DNA of 64,000 nt from Azophilus sp965199705. Lineage in GTDB: Bacteria > Pseudomonadota > Gammaproteobacteria > Pseudomonadales > Azotimanducaceae. Each line of letters begins with the position of its first letter. Positions within the stretch are counted from its first letter, which is position 1. Location of the stretch: NCBI GenBank assembly GCA_965199705.1, contig OZ241359.1, positions 1,736,001 to 1,800,000 of the forward strand. The letters are read 5' to 3'. The position numbers and the translations under genes are program-made. Of this stretch, positions 17,380 through 26,778 are shown piece after piece. The notes under the pieces were generated by a model. That model was not told where the DNA came from and ran no database searches. It worked only from the letters and a program-made list of their open reading frames with translations.

Positions 17380-17639
17380 CGGCCTCATTTCGGTGTTTCA
17401 CAAGCCCTCAAGCGGCAATCGGAACGCCACCTTGCCCCCACTTGCTCTCAACCCGACTCGCTGACTGTCTCCCGTTGAATCAAGCACCCCCGCCAGAAAC
17501 ACCACCAAGGTCATATGCACCCCTCGATTGGCCCAGAAAAACCGCTAGTCCGACAGACTGCTAGGAGCCTGCGCGGGTAACTTGATCGGAGGAGCGCGCT
17601 TCGGACTCCGGAGCTTTCTCGCCGTGACTGAGCGGGCGA

Positions 17640-19787
17640 TCAGTTCTCGCTGCTGCTGGCGCTGGCGTCGGGCATCAGCTCCTGCATCAAAAAGGTGGCG
17701 ACCAGGGCGTCCCGACGCGCGGACTGCGCGAGATTCGCCGCCGCGCTGTGGCCACCTTCCGTGTTCTCGAAATAGACCACTTCGTGCCCCTGGGCAAGCA
17801 TCTTCGCCGCCATCTTGCGCGCATGGCCCGGATGCACTCGGTCATCCCGCGTCGATGTGGTGAGAAACACCGGCGGATACTCCGCGCCTTCGGCAAGATT
17901 CTGATACGGCGACCAGGCTGCCAGCCAGGCGCGCTCTTCGGGGAGATCGGGATTGCCGTACTCGCCCATCCAGGAGGCGCCGGCAAGTAACTTGTGATAC
18001 CGCAACATGTCGAGAAGCGGCACCGCGGCCACCACTGCGCCATAGAGTTCCGGCCTCTGCGTCAGCGCCGCCCCCACCAGCAGCCCGCCGTTCGAGCCGC
18101 CGTAGATGCCGAGCCTGGACGCTTCGGTAACGCCGGTTTCGATCAAGTGTTCGGCGACTGCGGCGAAGTCATCAAAGGCGCGTTGCCGGTTGCTCTTGAG
18201 CGCGGCCTGATGCCAGGCAGGCCCGAATTCGCCGCCGCCGCGAATGTTGGCGATGGCGTAGGCGCCGCCGGTTTCGAGCCAGGCCACGGCCAGAGGGCCG
18301 AGATAGGCGGGCGTCAGGGAGACCTCGAAGCCGCCGTAGCCATAGAGCAGCGTTGGCATCGGCCCCTTGGCGCCGCGTTTGTGCACGAGAAAAGAGGGCA
18401 CTCTGACGCCGTCCTTCGAGGTGGCGAAGGTCTGGCTGGCAACCAGTGCCTCGGCAGCAAAGCGCTTCGGCAATTGCGCTACCAGCTTCGGTGCGCTGGT
18501 CCCGTCTATGGCGTACAGGCTGTCCGGCACGAGAAACTCTTCGAAATTGACGAGCACGAGATCGCTGTAGCGATTTGCCGACACGATCCCCAGGCTGCCG
18601 GTTTCGGGCAGCGGCACGGTGGCCGTCCGCCAGCCGCTTGCGGTGCGTTGCAGGCGCAGAAGCCGCATCCGCACATTGTCCATGACGCCCACATGAATGC
18701 TGGATTGCGAGACGCCGACATCGTGAATGGCGCCGCGTTCGCCCGGGGCAACCAGCGTTCGCACGCCCGATATGTCCCCTTCAAGCAGCTCTGAAAATGG
18801 CGCAGCGATGAGCGCGCCGGCTGGCTGAACTTTGCCGCCGGCGTCCCACGGCGCGCGCGTCAGGGCGATGACCTGATCCCCGAACATGCCACGCCAATCA
18901 ATATCCGGCGGCAGTGGCAGGGTTTTCGGGCGCGCAGCCCTGGCCGACAGGAGGTCGCCGAGCCAGGTGATTTCCTCTCGGAAGAAGGCGGGCGAGTCAA
19001 TCGCAAACACATGCGTGGCCTCTTTCGAGCGCAGGACCGCCGGATACGCGGATACATGGCTCTCCGGCACGGCAAACACCACCTGGCTGTTGGCGAGCGT
19101 CGTGCCGCGCTTCCAGACCCGTAGCTCGGCCGGGTAGCCTGAATGGGTGACGGCAAAGCCATCGCCCGCCTTGCCGATGAGGAGGTGATCCTGGTCTATC
19201 CAATCGACGCTCTGCTTGGCTTCGTCACTTGAGAACCCGCCCGCAACGAAGTCTCCGGTCTGCATATCGAATTCTCGCAGGACCACTGCGTCCGCCCCGC
19301 CTCGGGAAAGCATGACCATGCAATGCCGATACGCCGGGGCGAGACAGTCGCTGCCCTTGTACACCCAGTTCTCGCCTTCGGCCCGGGCCAAGGCGTCCAC
19401 ATCCAGCAAGGTGTCCCAATCCGGCGCGCCCGCCAGCCAGGACGACAGCGAGGCGGTGCGCAGTATGCCGCGCACATGGGTTTCGTCCTGCCAGAAGTTC
19501 ATCACCCTGTCGCCCGCCTGACGCACATAGGCGATCCGATCTTTCGCCGCATAAACAGCAAGCGCCGCCTGTTCAATCAGCTGGAAGCGCGGGTCCGCCT
19601 GCAACCGGGCGGTGGAGGCTTCGTTCTGCGCGTCAACCCAGGCCAGCGCCCGCTTGCCGAGCACATCCTCAAGCCAGAGCCAAGGGTCGTCCCTGGCAAA
19701 CGCCGGGGGGCTCACGAGAGCGACAAGGGTAAGCAAGAGGAAACATGCGCCCCTCTGGCGCGGGGCAGGGGGCTTGATGCGGTGCAT
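17640..19787 (-). CDS. Prolyl oligopeptidase family serine peptidase (S9A)
   Basis: 715 residues from ATG 19787: a signal peptide (hydrophobic FLLLTLVALVSPPAFA), the N-terminal beta-propeller that begins DDPWLWLEDVLGKRALAWVD, and a C-terminal alpha/beta-hydrolase. The triad is visible: Ser565 in YGGSNGG, Asp648/649 in TRDDRVHPGHA and His680 in TEGGHSA. GYGGFEVSLTPAY and NIRGGGEFGPAWH are S9A hallmarks. Known: cleaves peptides after proline, limited to short substrates by the propeller. The leader suggests a periplasmic role. ATG 19823 would add 12 residues; the frame is open to 20384 but that part overlaps the divergent enoyl-CoA hydratase gene and is not protease-like. It ends 75 bases from the IS nest. 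Confidence 0.94.
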   Translation of the reverse strand: MHRIKPPAPRQRGACFLLLTLVALVSPPAFARDDPWLWLEDVLGKRALAWVDAQNEASTARLQADPRFQLIEQAALAVYAAKDRIAYVRQAGDRVMNFWQDETHVRGILRTASLSSWLAGAPDWDTLLDVDALARAEGENWVYKGSDCLAPAYRHCMVMLSRGGADAVVLREFDMQTGDFVAGGFSSDEAKQSVDWIDQDHLLIGKAGDGFAVTHSGYPAELRVWKRGTTLANSQVVFAVPESHVSAYPAVLRSKEATHVFAIDSPAFFREEITWLGDLLSARAARPKTLPLPPDIDWRGMFGDQVIALTRAPWDAGGKVQPAGALIAAPFSELLEGDISGVRTLVAPGERGAIHDVGVSQSSIHVGVMDNVRMRLLRLQRTASGWRTATVPLPETGSLGIVSANRYSDLVLVNFEEFLVPDSLYAIDGTSAPKLVAQLPKRFAAEALVASQTFATSKDGVRVPSFLVHKRGAKGPMPTLLYGYGGFEVSLTPAYLGPLAVAWLETGGAYAIANIRGGGEFGPAWHQAALKSNRQRAFDDFAAVAEHLIETGVTEASRLGIYGGSNGGLLVGAALTQRPELYGAVVAAVPLLDMLRYHKLLAGASWMGEYGNPDLPEERAWLAAWSPYQNLAEGAEYPPVFLTTSTRDDRVHPGHARKMAAKMLAQGHEVVYFENTEGGHSAAANLAQSARRDALVATFLMQELMPDASASSSEN

Positions 19788-20013
19788 TTGGCCATGAACA
19801 TCCGAAAAGGGCGCAAGATACATCGAAATTCGGCCTTGAACCGGCAAGGCGCCCCGAAAAGCGGATATTTCTTCGTCGAAGGCTGAAGGCCAGGGGATGC
19901 TTGCGAGTCGCCTTGACGGGTGAGTTGCCGGTCGGTGGCTGTAAAGGGCCTGCGCCAGCCGCATCGTGCTAACGTGGAAACTTGCCCCGTAAAAATGCAA
20001 CCAGGAATTCGCC

Positions 20014-20805
20014 ATGTCTGAATCGCCCGTGGTTCTGGTGGAACGCAACGAAGGCGTGCTCGAAATCACCCTGAACAGACCGGAGAGCGGCAATGCACTG
20101 AGCCCGCAATTGGCGCGGGAACTGGCCGAAGTCGCCAACTCGGCCTCCGGCGACAAATCGGTGCGCGCCATTATTCTCACCGGCGCCGGGCGCATGTTCT
20201 GCGCTGGCGGAGACCTCACCGCCTTTGCCGATGCTGGCGATGGATCGCATGCGCTGCTGCTCAACATGACCGGCGACGTACACGCGGCCGTATCGCGGTT
20301 CGCGCGCATGAACGCGCCGTTGATCACGGCGGTCAATGGCATGGCGGCCGGCGGCGGGTTCAGTCTCGCGATTGGCGGCGACATGATCCTCGGCGCCGAG
20401 TCGTCCAGGTATCTGCTCGCCTACACCAACGCCGGTCTCTCGCCCGACGGCAGCAGTTCCTGGTTTCTGCCGAGGCGGGTAGGGCATGCGCGCGCCAGCG
20501 AGCTAATGCTCACCAATCGCGTCTTGACCTCCGCGGAAGCGCTGGCATGGGGGCTCATCAACCGCGTGGTCGCGGATGATGCGTTGCTTGACGAGGCGCG
20601 CAAACTCGGCGCGAAGCTGGCCCGGGGCCCGACGCGGGCGTTCGGCACGGTCAAGCGCCTGCTGAACGAGAGTTTTACCAGCGGCCTGGAAACCCAGATG
20701 GAATACGAAGCGCGCGGTATCGCGGATTCCTCGGTGACAGCAGACGGGCGCGAAGGCGTGCGTGCGTTCATCGAGAAGCGCAAACCTGCCTTTACCGGCG
20801 AGTAG
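20014..20805 (+). CDS. Enoyl-CoA hydratase/isomerase family protein
   Basis: 263 residues of the crotonase fold. FCAGGDLTAF supplies the first oxyanion-hole amide region and NGMAAGGGFSLAIGGDMI the second. In the segment that carries catalytic glutamates of true hydratases, this protein has NAGLSPDGSSSWFLPRRVG, with Asp at the second position as in PaaG-type epoxyphenylacetyl-CoA isomerases. An isomerase or related acyl-CoA activity is therefore as likely as hydration. It is divergent from prolyl oligopeptidase (226 bases between starts) and followed after 87 bases by a haloalkane dehalogenase, a possible shared operon. Confidence 0.9.
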   Translation: MSESPVVLVERNEGVLEITLNRPESGNALSPQLARELAEVANSASGDKSVRAIILTGAGRMFCAGGDLTAFADAGDGSHALLLNMTGDVHAAVSRFARMNAPLITAVNGMAAGGGFSLAIGGDMILGAESSRYLLAYTNAGLSPDGSSSWFLPRRVGHARASELMLTNRVLTSAEALAWGLINRVVADDALLDEARKLGAKLARGPTRAFGTVKRLLNESFTSGLETQMEYEARGIADSSVTADGREGVRAFIEKRKPAFTGE

Positions 20806-20892
20806 CGCACCCATAGCGCCAGACCGGGCGTTCCAGACCGACAATCGGCCCGACCCGGGGCAGCGCCGCCCAGGGCAGCAGGAGAGACGCAT

Positions 20893-21786
20893 ATGGCATC
20901 GACGGCATCGCCACAGGCATTTCGCCAAGGCAAGAAGAAATGGCAGGTAAACGGCCTTGAGATGGCCTGTTTCGAGCAAGGCAGTGGCGAGGCCATCGTC
21001 TTCCTGCACGGCAATCCAACATCATCCTTTCTGTGGCGCGACATCATCCCGCACGTCGTCGAGCAGGGACGCTGCATCGCGCCTGATCTCATCGGCATGG
21101 GCGATTCCGGCAAGCTGCCGCAGTCCGGCCCCGAGAGCTACAGGTTCGTGGAACATCGGCAATATCTGGACGCGCTGCTTGAGCAGCTCGACATAGGCGA
21201 TCAGGTCGTGCTGGTCATCCACGATTGGGGTTCTGCGCTCGGCTTTGATTGGGCGCGGCGCCACCCGGAGCGCGTGCGCGGCATCTGCTACATGGAGGCC
21301 ATCGTCTGTCCTCTTGCCTGGGCGCAATGGCCTGAGGCGGCGCGCGCGGTATTTCAGGGCTTTCGCTCGGCTGCGGGCGAGGAGATGGCGCTGGCGAAGA
21401 ACGTCTTTGTCGAGCGTGTCCTGCCGGGTTCGGTCCTGCGCAAGCTCTCCGAAGCGGAGATGGCCGAGTACCGGCGTCCGTTCCTGGAGCCTGGCGAAGG
21501 CCGCCGCCCGACCCTCACCTGGCCGCGCCAGATTCCACTCGAAGACGAGCCGGCAGATGTGACCCGCATCGTCGAAGACTACGCACGCCACCTGGCGGAA
21601 AGTGATGTGCCGAAGCTGCTGGTCAATGCTGATCCGGGCGCGATATTGATCGGTGAGCAGCTGCAGTTTTGCCGCACCTGGCGCAATCAGACCGAGGTGC
21701 AGGTGCGCGGCAGCCACTTCGTTCAGGAAGATTCCGCCGACGAGATCGGCCGAGCGCTCAGGGACTGGCTCGCCGCGCTCGATTGA
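20893..21786 (+). CDS. Haloalkane dehalogenase, LinB/DhaA-like (HLD-II)
   Basis: 297-residue alpha/beta-hydrolase that would hydrolyse a carbon-halogen bond to an alcohol and halide. All five catalytic-pentad residues of the HLD-II subfamily are present: nucleophile D111 in VIHDWGS, halide-binding W112 and N41 (HGNPTSSFLW), acid E135 (CYMEAI) and base H275 (GSHFVQED). These are each exactly three above the LinB numbers (108, 109, 38, 132, 272). GGAGAG (20881-20886) stands 6 bases before the ATG. Known substrates of the subfamily are chlorinated and brominated alkanes; the native one here is unknown. The next gene is nuoG, 183 bases downstream, with no sign that it belongs to the same pathway. 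Confidence 0.94.
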   Translation: MASTASPQAFRQGKKKWQVNGLEMACFEQGSGEAIVFLHGNPTSSFLWRDIIPHVVEQGRCIAPDLIGMGDSGKLPQSGPESYRFVEHRQYLDALLEQLDIGDQVVLVIHDWGSALGFDWARRHPERVRGICYMEAIVCPLAWAQWPEAARAVFQGFRSAAGEEMALAKNVFVERVLPGSVLRKLSEAEMAEYRRPFLEPGEGRRPTLTWPRQIPLEDEPADVTRIVEDYARHLAESDVPKLLVNADPGAILIGEQLQFCRTWRNQTEVQVRGSHFVQEDSADEIGRALRDWLAALD

Positions 21787-21969
21787 GCGCACGGGAATTG
21801 GCGTGAGAGGCGCCTCGGCGCCGGCGTGGTCCTGGAATCAACCACTGGCTTCCTCATCGCCCTTGCCCCTGGCGCTTGTGGTCAGTAAGGTGCGCCCTTG
21901 TGCTGGTCGCAGGGCCGTCGTAACTTGACGCACCCGCAAGGCCATACACCCGGAAGGCAAGGGGAGGCG

Positions 21970-24747
21970 ATGGCCCAGGTCGAGATAGACGGCAGGAGCT
22001 ACGTCCTGGAGGATGGCCAGAACCTGCTGCACGCCTGTCTCTCGGAAAAGCTCGAAATTCCCTATTTCTGCTGGCACCCGGCGATGGGGTCGGTGGGTTC
22101 CTGTCGGCTCTGCGCGGTGATTCAGTACGCCGATGCGGAGGATGAGCGCGGGCGCTTGCAGATGGCCTGCATGTTGAAGGTGCAGGACGGCATGCGGCTG
22201 TCGGTCGGCGCCGACTTTGCGACGCGCTTCCGCAGCCAGGTGATCGAGTGGTTGATGGAGAACCATCCGCACGATTGCCCGGTCTGCGAGGAGGGCGGCG
22301 AGTGCCACCTGCAGGACATGACCGTGCTTGTCGGGCACACGAGGCGGCAGTACCGCGGCCCCAAGCGTACTTGGCGAAATCAATATCTCGGGCCGCTTGT
22401 CGGCCACGAAATGAACCGCTGCATCACCTGTTATCGCTGTGTGCGTTTCTATCGGGACTATGCCGGCGGCACGGATCTGGAGGCCTTTGGTTCGCGTGCG
22501 CGCATGTACTTCGGGCGCCAGGAAGACGGCGTGCTGGAAAGCGAGTTCGCGGGCAATCTGGTGGAAGTCTGTCCCACCGGCGTTTTCACGGACAAGCCAT
22601 TCAGCGCCACCTACACCCGTAAATGGGACTTGCAATCAGCGCCGTCCGTCTGTCCTGGCTGTGCTGTGGGTTGCAACACCTTGCCCGGCGAGCGCTACGG
22701 CTCGCTGAAGCGCGTGCACAATCGCTATCACCCGGATGTGAACGGCTACTTTCTCTGTGATCGGGGTCGCTTTGGCGGCCATTTCGTCAACGCCCCGGAG
22801 CGCTTGAAGCAGGCCGGCGCGCGCGCAGAAGACGGCATGTTCGAGCCGCTTGATGAGGCCGCTGCACTGGCCCGCATGACGCAATTGCTCAGTGCTGGGC
22901 GCGTGCTTGGCATCGGCTCGCCGCGCGCCTCCCTGGAAAGCAATTTCGCGCTGCAATCGCTGGTCGGCGCCGAGCATTTCAGCGCTGGCGTCAGCGCCGG
23001 GGAAGCGGCGCTCAATCAGCGAATGCTGGCGCTCTGTCAGAGCGTCGGGGCGCGCATTGCAACGCTCGCTGAAGTGGAGGCGGCGGACGCCGTGCTGATC
23101 CTCGGCGAGGACTTGTCGAATACGGCGCCGCGCCTTGCGCTGGCGGTGCGCCAGGCTTGTCGTGACGTCTCCTTGCAGATGGCCAGCGAGGCTGGCATTC
23201 CGCTGTGGCAGGATGCGGGCGTGCGCGGCCACGCACAGGCGGCGATCAGTCCGCTGCTGCTGGCAACGCCGACAGGCACGCGCCTGGACGATCTGGCCTC
23301 GGTTCGATTGTGCGCCGCTCCAGAGGATATTGCCGCGGCAGGGTTTGAGTTGGCGCGCCGATTGAACGCCGAATCTGCGCCGATGGCCGAGGATGAATCC
23401 GAGGCGTTCGTGGCGGCGGCTGTGGCAGCCCTTGGCGCCGCCAAGCGGCCGTTGATCGTCTCCGGCACATCGCTCGCAACAGTCGAAGTCCTGGAGGCGG
23501 CAGCGGCGGTCGCGCGCGCTCTCTGCGCTCGCGGCCAGGACGCAAGCCTGCTGTTTGCGGGGCCTGAGGCCAATACCCTGGGGGTGACGCTGTTGACGTC
23601 TGGCGCGCACTCGGGGATCAGCCTGGAGGCGGCGCTTGAAAGCCTGCGCGACGGCAGCGCTGACGCCGCAGTGATTCTGGAAAACGACCTCTACCGTCGG
23701 CTGGATGCGGCCCGGGTCAGCGCCGCCCTGGCGGCTGGCGAGATACTGGTGCTGGACATGCTCGAAACCCGGACCGCGGCGCAGGCCGATCTGGCGCTGC
23801 CGGCGGCCAGCGTCCATGAATCTACCGGTACCTATGTCAACTACGAAGGCCGTGCGCAGCGTTTCTTCCAGGTATTCCAGCCAGGCGCGCCGATTGCGCC
23901 TGCCTGGCGCTGGCTGGCGGATGCCGCAGAGGCGCTGGGGCGCAACGATTGTCGCTGGCGACGGCTTGATGATCTCATCGCCGCCTGCGCCGAGCGCCCG
24001 GGGCTGGCTGGTTTGAAGGAGGCGGCGCCGCCCTCAGCCCATCGCTCGCGGGCCGGTCGGCAAGCGCCGCGCATGACGCATCGCGCCAGCGGGCGTACCG
24101 CCAAGGATGCGCATCAGAACATCCACGAAGGCAAGACGCCGGAAGATACCGAGACGCCTCTGGCCTATACCATGGAGGGCCAGAACCAGGGCCAGCCGTC
24201 GGCGCTCATGCCCCTGGTCTGGACGCCCGGCTGGAACTCCAACCAGTCGCTGTTCAAGTTTCAGCAGGCCGTGGGCGGTGAATTGAGTGGCGGCGAGGTC
24301 GGCGTTCGCCTGATCGAGCCTGCCCCTCAGACTGCCTCTGACCAGGAAACAGATGCAGCGTTGGCCGAGGACCTCAACCGACCGGCCAGCCCCGATGGCC
24401 GGGCGGGGCAGGCGCGTCTCGTGCCGATCTATCAGGTGTTCGGCTCGGACGAGCTCTCTGCGGCCTCGCCGCCCATCGCTGAACTCACTGCGCCCGGCGC
24501 TCTGCTATTGCATCCTCAGGATGCTGCCGAATGGGGCCTGGGCGAAGGCGAGGGCGCGCGGCTTGAAGGCGATGAGTTACCGGGCGGCAGCCTGCCGGTG
24601 CGCCTGGATGCGCAGATGGCGCGCGGCTGTGTGGGCGTGCGCGCCGGGTTGGCCGATGGTCTCGCCAACCTGCCTCGTCAAGGGCGCTTGCTGGCTGATC
24701 CGGATTTCACGCCGGCGTCCGAACCAGAGGTGATTGCGCGTGGATAG
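21970..24747 (+). CDS. nuoG: NADH-quinone oxidoreductase subunit G
   Basis: The large iron-sulfur subunit of complex I, 925 residues. N1b [2Fe-2S] ligands C34, C45, C48 and C67 match the E. coli positions. N5-type HxxxCxxCxxxxxC is ENHPHDCPVCEEGGEC, followed by CITCYRCVRF and EVCPTG for N4, and CPGCAVGCNT for the N7 cluster present only in some bacteria. The C-terminal part is a degenerate molybdopterin-oxidoreductase fold. ATG 21970 follows AAGGGGAGG closely; the frame is open to 21898 but the extra part is not conserved-looking. It is the first gene of a nuoG-N operon and overlaps nuoH by 8 bases. nuoF is not adjacent. Confidence 0.96.
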   Translation: MAQVEIDGRSYVLEDGQNLLHACLSEKLEIPYFCWHPAMGSVGSCRLCAVIQYADAEDERGRLQMACMLKVQDGMRLSVGADFATRFRSQVIEWLMENHPHDCPVCEEGGECHLQDMTVLVGHTRRQYRGPKRTWRNQYLGPLVGHEMNRCITCYRCVRFYRDYAGGTDLEAFGSRARMYFGRQEDGVLESEFAGNLVEVCPTGVFTDKPFSATYTRKWDLQSAPSVCPGCAVGCNTLPGERYGSLKRVHNRYHPDVNGYFLCDRGRFGGHFVNAPERLKQAGARAEDGMFEPLDEAAALARMTQLLSAGRVLGIGSPRASLESNFALQSLVGAEHFSAGVSAGEAALNQRMLALCQSVGARIATLAEVEAADAVLILGEDLSNTAPRLALAVRQACRDVSLQMASEAGIPLWQDAGVRGHAQAAISPLLLATPTGTRLDDLASVRLCAAPEDIAAAGFELARRLNAESAPMAEDESEAFVAAAVAALGAAKRPLIVSGTSLATVEVLEAAAAVARALCARGQDASLLFAGPEANTLGVTLLTSGAHSGISLEAALESLRDGSADAAVILENDLYRRLDAARVSAALAAGEILVLDMLETRTAAQADLALPAASVHESTGTYVNYEGRAQRFFQVFQPGAPIAPAWRWLADAAEALGRNDCRWRRLDDLIAACAERPGLAGLKEAAPPSAHRSRAGRQAPRMTHRASGRTAKDAHQNIHEGKTPEDTETPLAYTMEGQNQGQPSALMPLVWTPGWNSNQSLFKFQQAVGGELSGGEVGVRLIEPAPQTASDQETDAALAEDLNRPASPDGRAGQARLVPIYQVFGSDELSAASPPIAELTAPGALLLHPQDAAEWGLGEGEGARLEGDELPGGSLPVRLDAQMARGCVGVRAGLADGLANLPRQGRLLADPDFTPASEPEVIARG

Positions 24748-25717
24748 TCTGCTCCCGGACATTGAAATCGGCTTCCTGATGATCCTGCCGGTGTTGGTCG
24801 GCGCGCTCGCTGCATCCGGCATCCTGGTGTGGTGGGAACGGCGCCTGCTGGGATTCTGGCAGGACCGGCTCGGCCCCAATCGTGTCGGCCCGTTCGGCGT
24901 GCTGCAGATCGTCGCAGACGTCATCAAGCTGTTTACCAAGCACGACTGGACGCCCCCTTTCTCTGATCGGGTGGTCTTCACCCTGGCGCCTACCGCCATT
25001 GCTGCCGGCATGTTGATGGGCTTCGTGGTAGTGCCCTTTGGCCCGGGCCTGGCGGTAATCGATCTCAACATAGGCGTGCTCTTCTTTCTGGCGATGACCT
25101 CGCTCGCTGTCTATGGCGTCCTCCTGGGCGGGCTTGCCAGCAATAACAAATATTCCCTGCTCGGCGGCCTGCGCAGCGCCGCGCAGATGGTCACCTACGA
25201 AGTGTTCATGGGTCTTTCGCTCATGGGCGTGGTGCTGCTCACCGGCTCATTCAACCTGAGCGAGATCGTACGCGCCCAGGAAGACGGCCTCTGGTTCTGC
25301 ATCCCGCAGGCGCTTGGCCTTTTGGTTTTCCTGATCGCCGGGCTGGCGGAAACCCACCGTCTGCCCTTCGACCTGCCCGAAGCGGAGCATGAGCTCACCG
25401 CCGGCTTTCACACCGAGTACACGTCGATGAAGTTCGGGCTGATCATGATGGGCGAGTATCTGGGCGTCATTCTCACGTCGGCGATGGTGGTCACCCTGTT
25501 CTTTGGCGGCTGGCTGGGGCCGGCGTTTCTGCCGCCGATTGTCTGGTTCACCCTGAAGACGGGTTTCTTCGTGTGTGGCTTCATACTCGTGCGCGCGGCG
25601 CTGCCGCGCCCGCGCTACGATCAGCTCATGGCCTTTGGCTGGAAGGTGTTGTTGCCGATTACGCTGCTCAATCTCCTGGTCACCGGCGCCATCGCGCTGG
25701 CGAGAAGCGGAGGCTAG
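24740..25717 (+). CDS. nuoH: NADH-quinone oxidoreductase subunit H
   Basis: 325-residue, about eight-helix membrane subunit of complex I that helps form the quinone chamber and joins the arms. The pattern ILVWWERRLLGFWQDRLGPNRVGPFG is diagnostic, as are AETHRLPFDLPEAEHELTAG and the charged loop EYTSMKFG. The start is taken as GTG 24740, which overlaps the nuoG stop; a TTG at 24734 is also open. Translational coupling within the operon is likely. Confidence 0.96.
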   Translation: MDSLLPDIEIGFLMILPVLVGALAASGILVWWERRLLGFWQDRLGPNRVGPFGVLQIVADVIKLFTKHDWTPPFSDRVVFTLAPTAIAAGMLMGFVVVPFGPGLAVIDLNIGVLFFLAMTSLAVYGVLLGGLASNNKYSLLGGLRSAAQMVTYEVFMGLSLMGVVLLTGSFNLSEIVRAQEDGLWFCIPQALGLLVFLIAGLAETHRLPFDLPEAEHELTAGFHTEYTSMKFGLIMMGEYLGVILTSAMVVTLFFGGWLGPAFLPPIVWFTLKTGFFVCGFILVRAALPRPRYDQLMAFGWKVLLPITLLNLLVTGAIALARSGG

Positions 25718-25721
25718 AGGT

Positions 25722-26237
25722 ATGTGGAGCCAGCTTCGATCCATCTGGACTGTCCTGCAACACACCTTTACGCGCAACGAGACGGTGCAGTATCCGGACG
25801 AGATGCCCTATCTGGCGCCCCGTTATCGGGGGCGGATCATCCTCACCCGAGATCCGGACGGCGAGGAACGCTGTGTCGCCTGCAACCTCTGCGCCGTGGC
25901 CTGCCCGGTGGACTGCATCGCCCTGCAGAAAACCGAAGCCGATGATGGCCGCTGGCTACCTGAGTTCTTCCGCATCAACTTCTCCCGCTGCATCATGTGT
26001 GGCATGTGCGAAGAAGCCTGCCCCACCTACGCCATTCAACTCACGCCGGATTTCGAGATGGCCGAGTTCAAGCGCGACAACATGGTGTATGAGAAGGAAC
26101 ATCTGCTGATCGACGGGGTAGGCAAGTATCCGGACTACTCCTTCTGGCGCGTGGCCGGCAAGGCCATAGCCGGCAAGGACAAGGGCGAGGCGCAGCAGGA
26201 ATCGCCACCCCTGGACGTGCGCGCCCTCCTGCCGTGA
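25722..26237 (+). CDS. nuoI: NADH-quinone oxidoreductase subunit I
   Basis: 171-residue ferredoxin-like subunit that carries clusters N6a and N6b and passes electrons towards N2. Two CxxCxxCxxxCP motifs are intact: ERCVACNLCAVACPVDC and SRCIMCGMCEEACPTYA. The ATG 25722 lies 4 bases after the nuoH stop; the frame is open upstream within nuoH but that part is a shadow of it. Length and C-terminal tail are normal for the bacterial family. Confidence 0.96.
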   Translation: MWSQLRSIWTVLQHTFTRNETVQYPDEMPYLAPRYRGRIILTRDPDGEERCVACNLCAVACPVDCIALQKTEADDGRWLPEFFRINFSRCIMCGMCEEACPTYAIQLTPDFEMAEFKRDNMVYEKEHLLIDGVGKYPDYSFWRVAGKAIAGKDKGEAQQESPPLDVRALLP

Positions 26238-26250
26238 ACCGGGGGGCCTC

Positions 26251-26778
26251 GTGAGCCTGGAGATCGTCACCTTTTATGTGGCGGCGATCATTTCTGTCTC
26301 CGCAACCCTGCTGACGATCACCCGCGCCAACGCCACGCACGCGCTCATCTACTTCATCATCTCCCTGCTGTCGGTCGCCGTGATCTTCTATCTGCTGGGC
26401 GCGCCTTTCGCAGCCGCCCTGGAAATCGTGATCTATGCCGGCGCCATCGTGGTGCTGTTCCTGTTCGTGGTGATGATGCTGAACCTCGGGCGCACGGCGG
26501 CGACGCTGGAGCAAAGATGGCTGGCCCCGCGCATGTGGCTCTGGCCCTCGGTGATGGCGGCAATCCTGCTTCTGGAAATGCTCTGGCTGCTGTCGGCTGG
26601 CAATTCCGGGCATACGACTTCCGGCGTGCCCGTGCCGCCCAAGGCGGTCGGCATCAAGCTCTTCGGGCCGTACCTGCTGGCGGTCGAGCTGGCCGGCATC
26701 CTGTTGCTCGCCGCCCTGGTGGGCGCCTTTCACCTCGGGCGGCACTACATGGCCATGCGTCGGGAGGAGCGCGGATGA
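26251..26778 (+). CDS. nuoJ: NADH-quinone oxidoreductase subunit J
   Basis: 175-residue membrane subunit with five hydrophobic helices; NATHALIYFIISLLSVAVIFYLLGAPFAAALEIVIYAGAIVVLFLF spans the conserved TM2-TM3 region including the pi-bulge helix. The start is GTG 26251, 13 bases after nuoI. Its TGA stop overlaps the ATG of nuoK (ATGA at 26775-26778). Confidence 0.93.
   Translation: MSLEIVTFYVAAIISVSATLLTITRANATHALIYFIISLLSVAVIFYLLGAPFAAALEIVIYAGAIVVLFLFVVMMLNLGRTAATLEQRWLAPRMWLWPSVMAAILLLEMLWLLSAGNSGHTTSGVPVPPKAVGIKLFGPYLLAVELAGILLLAALVGAFHLGRHYMAMRREERG

Larger units (their letters stand above)
15927..17564 (+). mobile_element. IS1182-family insertion sequence
   Basis: A 1630-bp core (15931-17560) between CTAG copies (15927-15930, 17561-17564). 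Inner ends CAGCCTGTCGGACTTAG and, inverted, CAGTCTGTCGGACTAG differ at one base in the first 14. It carries one intact transposase gene. A TATAAT at 15961-15966 upstream of the gene may be its -10 box. The element sits exactly at the right CTAG of the 242-bp inverted-repeat element. Confidence 0.9.

Noticed and set aside
19788..20384. N-terminal extension of prolyl oligopeptidase
   Set aside because: It overlaps the enoyl-CoA hydratase gene and lacks protease features, while a signal peptide begins at 19787.
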